NCBI RefSeq assembly: GCF_903469665.1
Contig: NZ_CAGKLC010000006.1
Location: forward strand, 19,145 to 83,144
From: Flavobacterium sp. UGB4466
GTDB taxonomy: Bacteria > Bacteroidota > Bacteroidia > Flavobacteriales > Flavobacteriaceae
Direction of reading: 5' to 3'
Length of the DNA stretch: 64,000 nucleotides
The stretch's first letter is position 1. Each line of letters opens with the position of its first letter. The notes below the pieces were generated by a model. It worked only from the letters and a program-made list of their open reading frames with translations. It did not search any database and had not been told where the DNA came from. Below, one piece after another: positions 24,283-32,486 of this stretch. The translations under genes were made by a program, and so were the position numbers.

Positions 24283-26448
24283 TTAATCGAATTTTGCAGC
24301 CTCAATTAAACGGATAAATTCTGCTTTATATCCTTCGGTATCACTTGAAAGTCCCTGTTTGGCTAATTTCAGAATAGCATCCGGAGATTTATCCGATATT
24401 AGTTTAGAATCTCTTAGTTTCAGACCGAACCAGGCCACTGAACTGCTGAATTTAAAATCATCTGAGGCTTTTTCCAATGCAACCGATTTGTTTTCGATTA
24501 CCTGTACAAGTTCAATACTTTTATCACCGTCCGGTTTTTTATAACGGAATTTTATGGTAGCAAGTTCATTGCTGTAATTTGTTCCGGCTTCTTCTACTTT
24601 GGTATATTTCAAAGCATCAGGCTGCTGTGCCAAATAATCGCTTTTTACTCCAGCGGGAACAATTTCATAAAGAGCCGTAACGGTATGGTTGCTTCCAAGT
24701 TCTCCCGCATCAATAGCATCATTTTTAAAATCTTCCGGACGCAGTTTTCTGTTTTCATAACCGATTAAACGATAAGCCTGAACTTGTTTCGGATTAAATT
24801 CTATCTGAATTTTTACATCTTTAGCAATTGCAAACATGGAACCTTTAAATTCTTTTCCTAAAAAGCGATTAGCCTCCTGAATGTTGTCGATATAAGCATA
24901 ATTTCCATTTCCTTTATCGGCTAAAGTTTCCATCTTACTGTCTTTGTAATTCCCCATTCCGTACCCCAGGCAGGTCAGGAAAACGCCCGTTTTTCTTTTG
25001 TTTTCAATTAGCTTTTCCATGTCGGCATTAGAAGTATTTCCGACATTAAAATCACCATCAGTAGCCAGAATCACTCTGTTGTTTCCGTTTTTGATAAAGT
25101 TTTCTGCAGCAATTTTATACGCCAGTTCAATTCCGGCTCCTCCCGCAGTACTTCCTCCTGCATTTAATTTTTCAAGAGCATCAATAATGGTTTTCTTTTC
25201 GTCACCTGAGGTAGGAGGTAAGACCAGTCCTGCTGCACCGGCATAAACGACGATAGCAACTTTGTCTTTCGGGCGTAACTCATTTACCAGTATTTTTAAT
25301 GATTGTTTTAGCAAAGGCAATTTATTCATGTCGCCCATCGATCCTGAAACATCAATTAAGAAAACTAAATTAGACGTAGGCAAATTTTCGGTTGGAATGT
25401 TTTTTCCCTGTAAACCAATTTTAAGCACTTTGTTTTTGGCATTCCATGGAGAATCACTTAGTTCAGTGTTAATTGAAAACGGATTTTGATCTTTTGGCTG
25501 TGGATAATTGTATTTAAAGAAGTTAACCATTTCTTCTACACGAACGGCATCTTTTGGAACCGCTTGTCCGTTATTGATAAAACGTCTCACATTGGTATAC
25601 GAAGCATTGTCAACATCGATAGAAAATGTGGAAAGAGGTGCTGTTTTTGGACTCTCGAAGGCATTTTCGACAAAAGTATTGTAATCTTCCTCATTAGGTT
25701 CTACCGGTTGCGGAACAGTTATTTTTTTCAGTTTGGCATTTAATTCTTTCTCCGTAAGGTTTTTGTAAATGCCGTTCTTTGTAGCAACAATAACAACTCC
25801 GTTTGAGGCTTTGCTTCCATAAAGTGAAGTAGCAGCTGCATCTTTTATAACTTTTACTTCTTCCACATCATTTGGATTGATTTTTGAGAATTGATCAGAT
25901 TTCACAGGAACACCATCGATTATATACAAAGGTTCATTTTTAGAAGAAATAGCTGCAGTCCCTCTTATAATTATGTTTTGATTGGGTGCAGGCTGAACAT
26001 AATTAGATGCGATTGATAATCCGGCAACTCTTCCCTGAAGCGTTGAGGTAATAGTCTTAGCAGCCATTTTCTTGTCACGACGACTGTAATTAGAGCTTTC
26101 GTAGTCGGCGTTTGAAGATCCATAGCCTACGACTACTACTTCTTTAAGCGATTCCTGATCAATACTCAGTTTAACATTAATCACATTTTTGTCATCCACA
26201 GTTTGAGTTTGAGAGTTGAATCCGATATAGCTGAATATCAAAATGTCGCCTTTTTGAGCTTTGATGGAATAACGACCATCAAAATCGGTTTGTGTTGTGT
26301 TTTTGGTATTTTTAATCACTATAGTTACTCCCGGAAGCGGTATACTGGCGTTGTCGGTAACGGTTCCTGTAATGATTTTCTCCTGTGCTGATGCTACGAA
26401 ACATATAAGCATAGATAGGGCTAATGAAAGAAGTTTTACGTTTTTCAT
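24283..26448 (-). CDS. SusC-like N-terminus fused to a VWA/YfbK-type protein
   Basis: 721 residues. Order: signal peptide (1-21); carboxypeptidase-regulatory-like sandwich (ITGTVTDNASIPLPGVTIVI, ~23-95) ending in the SusC hallmark EVVVVGYG; a TonB plug segment (NEPLYIIDGVPV to ATSLYGSKASNGVVIVATK, ~170-225). Then come the N-terminal region of YfbK-like proteins (from NTFVENAFESPKTAPLSTFS), a VWA domain with MIDAS motif DVSGSMGD near residue 365, and a C-terminal YfbK-type domain. No beta-barrel follows the plug, so it is not a receptor. Probably a periplasmic or surface scaffold. Third gene of the sigma-factor operon. Confidence 0.85.
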   Translation of the reverse strand: MKNVKLLSLALSMLICFVASAQEKIITGTVTDNASIPLPGVTIVIKNTKNTTQTDFDGRYSIKAQKGDILIFSYIGFNSQTQTVDDKNVINVKLSIDQESLKEVVVVGYGSSNADYESSNYSRRDKKMAAKTITSTLQGRVAGLSIASNYVQPAPNQNIIIRGTAAISSKNEPLYIIDGVPVKSDQFSKINPNDVEEVKVIKDAAATSLYGSKASNGVVIVATKNGIYKNLTEKELNAKLKKITVPQPVEPNEEDYNTFVENAFESPKTAPLSTFSIDVDNASYTNVRRFINNGQAVPKDAVRVEEMVNFFKYNYPQPKDQNPFSINTELSDSPWNAKNKVLKIGLQGKNIPTENLPTSNLVFLIDVSGSMGDMNKLPLLKQSLKILVNELRPKDKVAIVVYAGAAGLVLPPTSGDEKKTIIDALEKLNAGGSTAGGAGIELAYKIAAENFIKNGNNRVILATDGDFNVGNTSNADMEKLIENKRKTGVFLTCLGYGMGNYKDSKMETLADKGNGNYAYIDNIQEANRFLGKEFKGSMFAIAKDVKIQIEFNPKQVQAYRLIGYENRKLRPEDFKNDAIDAGELGSNHTVTALYEIVPAGVKSDYLAQQPDALKYTKVEEAGTNYSNELATIKFRYKKPDGDKSIELVQVIENKSVALEKASDDFKFSSSVAWFGLKLRDSKLISDKSPDAILKLAKQGLSSDTEGYKAEFIRLIEAAKFD

Positions 26449-26540
26449 GGTAGTAATTTTTAGATGAATAATCGGGTTGATCGTAGTCTAGGCCTTAGGC
26501 TTAGGAATGATTTTTTGAAATTAAATTTGAGCTTTTACCG

Positions 26541-27506
26541 TTAGTTTTTTGCTGCGGGTTTTCCTTTTCGGGTAGTAATGATTACGACACCTTTTTTCCC
26601 TTTATCGCCATATTTAGAAGTGGCTTCGAGGTCCTGAAGAACAGTGATGGTCTTGATTTCCTGTTTGTTTAAAGGGGCATACGGACTGGTTGGATTATTG
26701 CCAAATAATTCGCTTTCGGAATAGTATATGCCGTCAATGATGTACAATGGCGCATCCAATACCACAAGAGAATCTACATTTTCGGGCTGTAAATTTGGAA
26801 GCTCTGCCTGCATCATTTTGTCTCTTTTTGTATCGTCATTGTGCGACATGGCATTTCCGTTTAAAACAATTAGCGGAGCACTTTTTTTAGCCATTTGTAC
26901 AGGTTTTTCGGCATAAGCCATTTTGGCTGATTCTCTTCGCGCTGCTCCGGCATAACCATAGTTTTGAATGGCTTTATCTTTGGCAGCGTTGTTTTCTGCC
27001 TCTTCTTCTTTAAAATATCCAGATGACGCAGCTACCGGAGGAATTATTTGATCTGCAACGGGAGCAGGACTGGCTTGTGTAACAATAGCATTGTTGGCTG
27101 CATACTGTATTTCCTGTACTGCTACTTTTTGCTGTTGTTTGATTTGCTGATCCAGGATTTTTACAGCTTCTGCTTTAGGTATTATTGGTGAATCTGAAGA
27201 AACAATTGCCTCTTTTTTCTCTAAAATGGGCTGTGTTGCTTTTTCTTCTTCGTTCACTACAACTTTAGGAGTCAGAGCAGGAACTGTTTTGTCAGACTTT
27301 AGAAATTGTGCTCCCAAAGAAAGGAGTAATAAAAGAGAAGCTGCGACCGCAATTTTTTTCCATAACGAAATGGTTTTTTTGTCTTCCTTTTTGTCCAGTT
27401 TATCTTCAAGGCGTGACCAGACTTTTTCCATTCCTGGAAAATCTTTAGATTCCGAGTGGTGTGCGGCCTCTTTAAATTTATCGAATATTTTATCTTGATT
27501 GTCCAT
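26541..27506 (-). CDS. Anti-sigma-like membrane protein with C-terminal TonB-plug segments
   Basis: 321 residues. A cytoplasmic N-terminus (KFKEAAHHSESKDFPGMEKV) leads to one transmembrane helix (WKKIAVAASLLLLLSLGAQF, ~45-64) and a long Ala/Gln/Lys-rich periplasmic linker. The C-terminus has a TonB plug segment, PLYIIDGIYYSESE to TSKYGDKGKKGVVIITTRKG. Just before it is a partial copy, SAPLIVLNGNAMS to ENVDSLVVL, lacking the YGxKGxxG half. The gene begins 2 bp after the ECF sigma gene, so anti-sigma function is the natural reading; the classic zinc anti-sigma HxxxCxxC motif is absent. Confidence 0.75.
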   Translation of the reverse strand: MDNQDKIFDKFKEAAHHSESKDFPGMEKVWSRLEDKLDKKEDKKTISLWKKIAVAASLLLLLSLGAQFLKSDKTVPALTPKVVVNEEEKATQPILEKKEAIVSSDSPIIPKAEAVKILDQQIKQQQKVAVQEIQYAANNAIVTQASPAPVADQIIPPVAASSGYFKEEEAENNAAKDKAIQNYGYAGAARRESAKMAYAEKPVQMAKKSAPLIVLNGNAMSHNDDTKRDKMMQAELPNLQPENVDSLVVLDAPLYIIDGIYYSESELFGNNPTSPYAPLNKQEIKTITVLQDLEATSKYGDKGKKGVVIITTRKGKPAAKN

Positions 27507-27508
27507 GA

Positions 27509-28045
27509 CTATTTTGCTTTTTGGTAATACAATTTATTTACTAATTCCTTTAGTTTGGTTTTAGCGGCATTCAATTGTGATTTCGATGTGCCCTCAGAAA
27601 TGTTTAGCATAGCGGCTATTTCTTTATGCCCGAAACCTTCGATAACAAAAAGATTAAAAACCGTTTTACAACCGTCCGGAATATGATTTAGTAAATTCAG
27701 CAAATCTTCTTCTTCCAATGCGTTGACCTCTTCCGTAAAAGGCTGTGAAAGCAATTTGACATCATCAAGATACATATTGAAATTGGTGTTTTTCTTGATG
27801 GTTGCCAAACAATGGTTGACGGTAATTTTTCTTGCCCATGCTTCAAAAGCTAAAAGTTCCTTAAGTTGATCCAGCTTAGTAAATATGGTATAGAAAGCGT
27901 CAGCCATAGCTTCTTCAATTTCTTCTTCCTTCTTAAGGTATCGCTTGCAAACGCGATACAGTTTTGGAGCCATATGCTCATAAACCTGACGCTGAGCATC
28001 ACGGTTCATTTTTTTGCAGTTGGATATGAGAGTTTCGTTTATCAC
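27509..28045 (-). CDS. ECF-family RNA polymerase sigma factor
   Basis: 178 residues with region 2 (YEHMAPKLYRVCKRYLKKEE to AFYTIFTKLDQLKELLAFEA) and region 4 (LLNLLNHIPDGCKTVFNLFV, then EGFGHKEIAAMLNISEGTSK, the helix-turn-helix). It directs polymerase to a small regulon, probably including its own operon. The 28045 start is GTG; an ATG at 28009 would cut 12 residues that fit the family's first helix, so GTG is preferred. First gene of a four-gene operon (sigma, membrane protein, VWA-plug, mini-plug). Confidence 0.9.
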   Translation of the reverse strand: MINETLISNCKKMNRDAQRQVYEHMAPKLYRVCKRYLKKEEEIEEAMADAFYTIFTKLDQLKELLAFEAWARKITVNHCLATIKKNTNFNMYLDDVKLLSQPFTEEVNALEEEDLLNLLNHIPDGCKTVFNLFVIEGFGHKEIAAMLNISEGTSKSQLNAAKTKLKELVNKLYYQKAK

Positions 28046-28371
28046 AATTGTTGTCTTTATACTAAAGAGGGCTTAGAAGATAAAAAGGTTGGGAGAGCAA
28101 TGAAAAAAAGTTCAAAAAAGGCATTTATTTTTTTAATTTGCATCCTGTTGAAGGACATTGCAGAACTTATAAAGTACCACAACTATTCACAAACTTGTCA
28201 TTCCGAGGAACGAGGAATCACACGCGCTGATCGATAAAGATTGGTGACATTCTGTGTCGGGTTCCTGGTGTGATTTCTCCCTTCGGTCGAAATGACAAAA
28301 ATAAGGATTATTTCTGTATGAATTTATTCGCAATTATTATAACACAGATATTCAGTAAGTTCCGTAAATTT
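28046..28371. other. Spacer upstream of the sigma operon
   Basis: Holds the 28197-28296 repeat and otherwise A+T-rich sequence. No gene is supported; a 123-codon open frame on the plus strand (27866-28237) runs antisense over the sigma gene and is treated as a shadow. The sigma operon promoter must lie at ~28046-28150, but no clean TAnnTTTG element was found. Confidence 0.4.
28197..28296. repeat. Diverged copy of the ATTTCGA...AATCACAC hairpin family
   Basis: Starts GTCATTCCGAGGAACGAGGA and ATCACAC, with loop core GATAAAGATTGGTGACATTC. It ends with GTGTGATTTCTCCCTTCGGT and CGAAATGAC. The arms pair imperfectly, unlike the perfect copy at 21654-21753, but the loop core and arm ends are shared. 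Confidence 0.8.
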
Positions 28372-29208
28372 CTACTTAACAGGCAAACTCAATTTATAAA
28401 TTTTCGTTTCGAGAACCTCTGTATCATTATCCTCGCAAAGCAAAAACTCGATTTTATCATTTGATTTTTTATAGAAAGTCAGACCTTCGAATTTATTGGT
28501 TGCCGTTATTTTTTGAGTAAAATCGATTTTCATGGTTTTAAGGTCTATTCTTCCTATGAAGCTTCCCAAAATTTCACCATCATCATAAGTTGATTTAGTG
28601 TTTTCTACTGTAGAAAGGAAATAGATTTTATCTTCTACCAAAACAGCATCGGTAAAACTGGAGCGAATCCCTTTTATTTTTGGAAGCTTATAATTGGTTG
28701 CAACCAGAGCAAATTCTTCTCCCAGACTTTTAGCATGAATGGTAAAAATGGTGTTTTTGTTTGAGATTCCGTTACCGCGATTGAACAGGTACCAGTTCTC
28801 GCCATCAAAAATAGAACCTTCCAGATTAAAATCTTCCGGTTTTATTTCGCCAAAACTTTGCATTAATGCGTATAAATCAACCAGATTATTTTTTTGCAGT
28901 ATAGTTTTCTTTTTAAGATCGAATGCAATCATTTTGTTTCGGTTTTCGGTAGAACCGGAACCAAAAACATAAAGCGTATCGTTATGGTTGGTTAAAGACT
29001 CAAAATCAGGTTTAAGATTTTTGGCGATATTTTTCGTCGGATTGTCAATTAAAGGGTGTTCGTTCAATTGCTGATTCTGCATGTTGTATTCGTATAGAAA
29101 ACCGCTGTTATCTCCAACAAGGTAAAGTGAATTGTCAGTAAAAAATAATCCAGATGCTGATCCGATTCCGATGATTTGAAATAATATTTCTAAGGTGAAT
29201 TTTTCCAT
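28372..29208 (-). CDS. Beta-propeller-like protein of unknown function
   Basis: 278 residues, no clear signal peptide. Repeated short blades can be seen: SASGLFFTDNSLYLVGDNSG, DFESLTNHNDTLYVFGSGS, FNLEGSIFDGENWYLFNRGN, SFTDAVLVEDKIYFLSTVEN and KFEGLTFYKKSNDKIEFLLC. Each has the F/L-x-x-D/N-D/E-x-L-Y-x pattern of propeller strands. Similar proteins are annotated as domains of unknown function in flavobacteria. No catalytic residues can be named. The secreted-protein gene at 29233 lies just upstream on the same strand. Confidence 0.65.
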   Translation of the reverse strand: MEKFTLEILFQIIGIGSASGLFFTDNSLYLVGDNSGFLYEYNMQNQQLNEHPLIDNPTKNIAKNLKPDFESLTNHNDTLYVFGSGSTENRNKMIAFDLKKKTILQKNNLVDLYALMQSFGEIKPEDFNLEGSIFDGENWYLFNRGNGISNKNTIFTIHAKSLGEEFALVATNYKLPKIKGIRSSFTDAVLVEDKIYFLSTVENTKSTYDDGEILGSFIGRIDLKTMKIDFTQKITATNKFEGLTFYKKSNDKIEFLLCEDNDTEVLETKIYKLSLPVK

Positions 29209-29232
29209 GAATGTTGTTTTGAAAACTTCCGT

Positions 29233-29718
29233 TTATTTTCTTGATTTATAATTCTTAATTAACTTCATTGTTTCTTGATTTACAGCTTTTTGAATTGTTA
29301 TTAAAGAATGCGAAACAACACATTCTGCAATACTTATATAAACTAGATTATTGTCATCAGTTAAATTTTGATTGTACCAATCTGCTTGATTAGAGCTGTT
29401 TGCTCCACATGTTAAATATACTGGAGTTCCTTCATTGTAAAGTCGAGTAGCAATTTTAATGGCTCTTTTTATAATTGCTTTCTCAATATCTTTTGCTTTT
29501 TCTGTGTATCCAATTCTCGAAACACATTGGTACATAGAGCAAAATTTTACATTTTTGTTTACAGGAATAACATCTCTGGTTCCTTTAATTTGGTTTAAAT
29601 CTTTAAAGCATTTTCCAAACACATCAACTATGATTTTTTCGGAGTTTGTATAGTTGTCATCCTGAGAAAAAACTTGATTTAAAGTAAAAAGAAAAAGAAA
29701 TAAAAAAATGTTTTTCAT
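29233..29718 (-). CDS. Small secreted protein of unknown function
   Basis: 161 residues from the ATG at 29718, which places a typical signal peptide at the start (MKNIFLFLFLFTLNQVFSQ, cleavage after FSQ). A longer frame from 29745 would add nine residues ahead of it. The mature part has three cysteines near the middle (FGKCFK, KFCSMYQCVS) and two later (LTCGANSS, AECVVSH). No family is recognised. Probably co-transcribed with the propeller-like gene 24 bp downstream. Confidence 0.65.
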   Translation of the reverse strand: MKNIFLFLFLFTLNQVFSQDDNYTNSEKIIVDVFGKCFKDLNQIKGTRDVIPVNKNVKFCSMYQCVSRIGYTEKAKDIEKAIIKRAIKIATRLYNEGTPVYLTCGANSSNQADWYNQNLTDDNNLVYISIAECVVSHSLITIQKAVNQETMKLIKNYKSRK

Positions 29719-29864
29719 TAAAGATTCAACTTTTAGTTTGTACAATAAATTTTATTTCAAAAACCAATAGCTAGCCCTGATAACAATAAAAAAGTATTAC
29801 AAGGTACAGCAGGGATATGCTTTGTAAAAATAGTATATTTACTATTACGAAAAAACTCATCAAC

Positions 29865-30746
29865 ATGAAATCAATAGATCCGAATGATTTTAAAATCACA
29901 GATAAAATAAAATTATCAAAGATTCCTACTTTGCTCGACCTTGATGCAGACAGTGAGGAAAAAGAAGCTAAACTCGATAAAGTTCAGGCTAAATTGAGTA
30001 AACAGCAAGATGCCATGTATGCTCACAACAGATATGGCGTTTTGATTTGTCTGCAGGGAATGGATACTTCCGGAAAAGACAGTCTGATTCGGGAAGTATT
30101 TAAAGAGTTTAATCCGCGTGGAGTAGTGGTACATAGTTTTAAAACGCCTACCTCGGCAGAGTTGGAACACGATTATTTGTGGAGACATTATGTGGTTTTA
30201 CCCGAAAAAGGGAAATATGCGATTTTTAATCGTACCCATTATGAAAATATTTTGGTTACCCGCGTGCACCCTGAGTATGTATTGAATGAAAATTTACCCG
30301 GAATTGAAAAGGTAGAAGATATTCCGAAGGATTTTTGGAAAGACAGAATGGAGCAAATCAATAATTTTGAAAAGCATATTACGCAAAATGGAACAATTGT
30401 ACTGAAGTTCTTCCTGCATTTGAGTAAAGAGGAACAGCGCAAACGTTTGTTAAGAAGATTGGAAGAAGAAAAGCACAACTGGAAATTCTCGGTTGCGGAT
30501 TTGAAAGAACGTGCACATTGGGAAGAGTATCAGGATTATTATGAAGAGGCTATAAATGAAACTTCGACAAAAAATGCTCCGTGGTATGTAATTCCGGCCG
30601 ATGATAAGGAAATGGCCCGTTACATTGTGGCTAAAACCATTTGGGAAGAAATGCAAAAGCATACTGACATTAAAGAGCCTGAGTTACCGGAGAGTATAAA
30701 GGCTAATATTAAAATATATAAAGAGCAATTAGAAAACGAGTCTTAA
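29865..30746 (+). CDS. PPK2-family polyphosphate kinase
   Basis: A polyphosphate:nucleotide phosphotransferase of the PPK2 family, ~293 residues from the ATG at 29865 (MKSIDPNDFKITDKIKLSKI). Walker A is CLQGMDTSGKDSLIREV (GxDxxGK) near residue 65, Walker B region is YAIFNRTHYENILVTRVHPE, and the lid has RRLEEEKHNWKFSVADLKER. The FNRTHYE form suggests the single-domain subfamily that phosphorylates AMP or ADP from polyphosphate; subclass assignment is tentative. An in-frame ATG at 29817 adds 16 non-conserved residues. Confidence 0.88.
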   Translation: MKSIDPNDFKITDKIKLSKIPTLLDLDADSEEKEAKLDKVQAKLSKQQDAMYAHNRYGVLICLQGMDTSGKDSLIREVFKEFNPRGVVVHSFKTPTSAELEHDYLWRHYVVLPEKGKYAIFNRTHYENILVTRVHPEYVLNENLPGIEKVEDIPKDFWKDRMEQINNFEKHITQNGTIVLKFFLHLSKEEQRKRLLRRLEEEKHNWKFSVADLKERAHWEEYQDYYEEAINETSTKNAPWYVIPADDKEMARYIVAKTIWEEMQKHTDIKEPELPESIKANIKIYKEQLENES

Positions 30747-30763
30747 AATAAGGCTCTTTTTTT
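30738..30763 (+). terminator. Short hairpin overlapping the PPK2 stop
   Basis: GAGTCTT (30738-30744) faces AAGGCTC, followed by TTTTTTT. One mismatch in a seven-base stem; the left arm contains the last codons of the gene. Confidence 0.5.
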
Positions 30764-30940
30764 GGCGCTAATGTTACTGCAACTTTATGAGTGTTTTGTA
30801 GTACTAATTTAATGTTAACGTTTTTTTGGGATTTTAGCATTTTTTCAATGAACTATTGTTTTTTTGATAATATCTAAATCATTTTAAGTTAAAGAGCAGT
30901 GGGTTTCTTTGTAAAAAAATAGAAACCAATTTTTAACTAC

Positions 30941-32392
30941 ATGAAAAGAATTATTTTACCCCTAATTATGTTAGGTTCGTTGCTTACATCTTGTAATAAC
31001 GATTCTAAAGACGAAGCAGAAACAACAAGTGTTGTACTGAAGGATCAATCTGTAACACCAAGTTTAATAAAAGCTCAGACAGGATTTGAAAGTTTGAAAA
31101 TTTACTCTCTTTTTAGTTCAGATGATGTTTTTGCAGACAGTCCTAAATTTGTTTTTGGAGGTTCTGCTGATGGTTCTGGTCTATTGAAAAATACGGACGG
31201 AACTTTTACTTTCTTAGTAAACAACGAAGACAATTTTGCGGTTTCAAGAATTACTTTAGATAAAACATTCAAACCAACAAAGGGAGAATATTTATTAAAC
31301 TCTAGTGGAGGAACCTGGAGATTGTGCGGAGCTACTATGGCTACGCAGGCCGAACACGGTTTTGGACCGCTTTATTTAACTTGTGGAGAGTCCGGAGAAG
31401 AATCCCGTACACATGCTTTAGATCCGTACGCTAGTGCCGGAGGAGCTTCGGTTTCTAAAGAATTGGCAGGATTTGGACGTTTAAGTGCCGAAAATGCTTT
31501 ACCATTGCGCTCTACTGCTTACAAAGGAAAAACAGTTGTAGTAATTGGTGATGATGACTCAGGAACTTACGGAGGCCAGGTTTTTATGTATGTATCCAAC
31601 ACAGTTGGTGATTTAAGCGGAGGATCTTTGTACATGTTAAAAAGAAATGACAGCAATCAAAGAGAAAAAGACATGACTGTGGATCAAACGTATCCTGTTT
31701 CTTTCGTGAAAATTGACAACCATACGACTTTAACTGGAGCTCAGATCAATGCATCTGTAAATACTTTAAAAGCAATCAAATTTGGTCGTGTTGAAGATTT
31801 AGATTACCGCAAAGGAGGTAACAATGCCGATCGTGAATTGTACTTTAACGTTACCGGACAAGATATCACAGGAACAAATGCCGATGCTTCAAGAACAAAA
31901 TACGGTAGAGTTTACAGATTAAATCTTGATGCTGCCGATCCGTTAAAAGGAACTTTAGAAGTGGTTTTGGACGGTGACAACCGCAGTGGAAAAGCTGGGA
32001 AATTCCAAAACCCGGATAATATCTGTGTAACCAGTAACTATGTTTACGTTCAGGAAGATGCAAACGGATACGGTGATGAAACGCACGATGCTTACATCTA
32101 TCAATATAATATCGCTACAAAAGAATTGAAAGTGGTATTGGAATTAGATCACCGTCGTACTCAGGCTGATGCTGCCAAATACAACGTAGGTAAACTATCA
32201 AAATTCGGAGATTGGGAATACGGTGCTATGATCGATGTATCAGATCAGTTGGGCATTCCGGATACTTTCATGTTAAGCATCCAGCCTCATACCTGGACTG
32301 GTGAAAAATATAAAGGAGTTGACGGAGGAACAAATCGTCCGAACGAGCAACAAGCAAGTCAAATCGTAGTGATTAAAGGTTTAGCGAGATAA
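30941..32392 (+). CDS. PhoX-like (DUF839) lipoprotein
   Basis: 483 residues starting with a lipoprotein signal (MKRIILPLIMLGSLLTSC, lipidated Cys18). The body has six-bladed propeller-like strands and PhoX-type landmarks: GGTWRLCGAT then GPLYLTCGESGEES (where PhoX has GTWLTCEE), FGRVEDLDY, and QNPDNICVTSNYVYVQED. PhoX enzymes are calcium/iron-dependent alkaline phosphatases. The key pattern is kept only partly, so a phosphatase role is likely but not certain. It is followed by a terminator-like hairpin and a diheme peroxidase lipoprotein on the same strand. Confidence 0.6.
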   Translation: MKRIILPLIMLGSLLTSCNNDSKDEAETTSVVLKDQSVTPSLIKAQTGFESLKIYSLFSSDDVFADSPKFVFGGSADGSGLLKNTDGTFTFLVNNEDNFAVSRITLDKTFKPTKGEYLLNSSGGTWRLCGATMATQAEHGFGPLYLTCGESGEESRTHALDPYASAGGASVSKELAGFGRLSAENALPLRSTAYKGKTVVVIGDDDSGTYGGQVFMYVSNTVGDLSGGSLYMLKRNDSNQREKDMTVDQTYPVSFVKIDNHTTLTGAQINASVNTLKAIKFGRVEDLDYRKGGNNADRELYFNVTGQDITGTNADASRTKYGRVYRLNLDAADPLKGTLEVVLDGDNRSGKAGKFQNPDNICVTSNYVYVQEDANGYGDETHDAYIYQYNIATKELKVVLELDHRRTQADAAKYNVGKLSKFGDWEYGAMIDVSDQLGIPDTFMLSIQPHTWTGEKYKGVDGGTNRPNEQQASQIVVIKGLAR

Positions 32393-32410
32393 ATTTTTAA
32401 AGCATTATAA

Positions 32411-32455
32411 AACAGTCATCCACTATCTCAATTTGAGGTAGTGGTTTCTGTTTTT
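32411..32455 (+). terminator. Hairpin after the PhoX-like gene
   Basis: AACAG, then CCACTATCTCA (32420-32430), pairs with TGAGGTAGTGG (32434-32444), then CTGTT and T residues. The stem has two layers and one G-T/A-C mismatch. Confidence 0.75.
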
Positions 32456-32486
32456 CTGAATATTTCCCTTTTAATTTTTAATACAC

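Noticed and set aside
27866..28237. 123-codon plus-strand frame
   Set aside because: It runs antisense over the sigma gene and across the spacer repeat, with no recognisable family; treated as a shadow.
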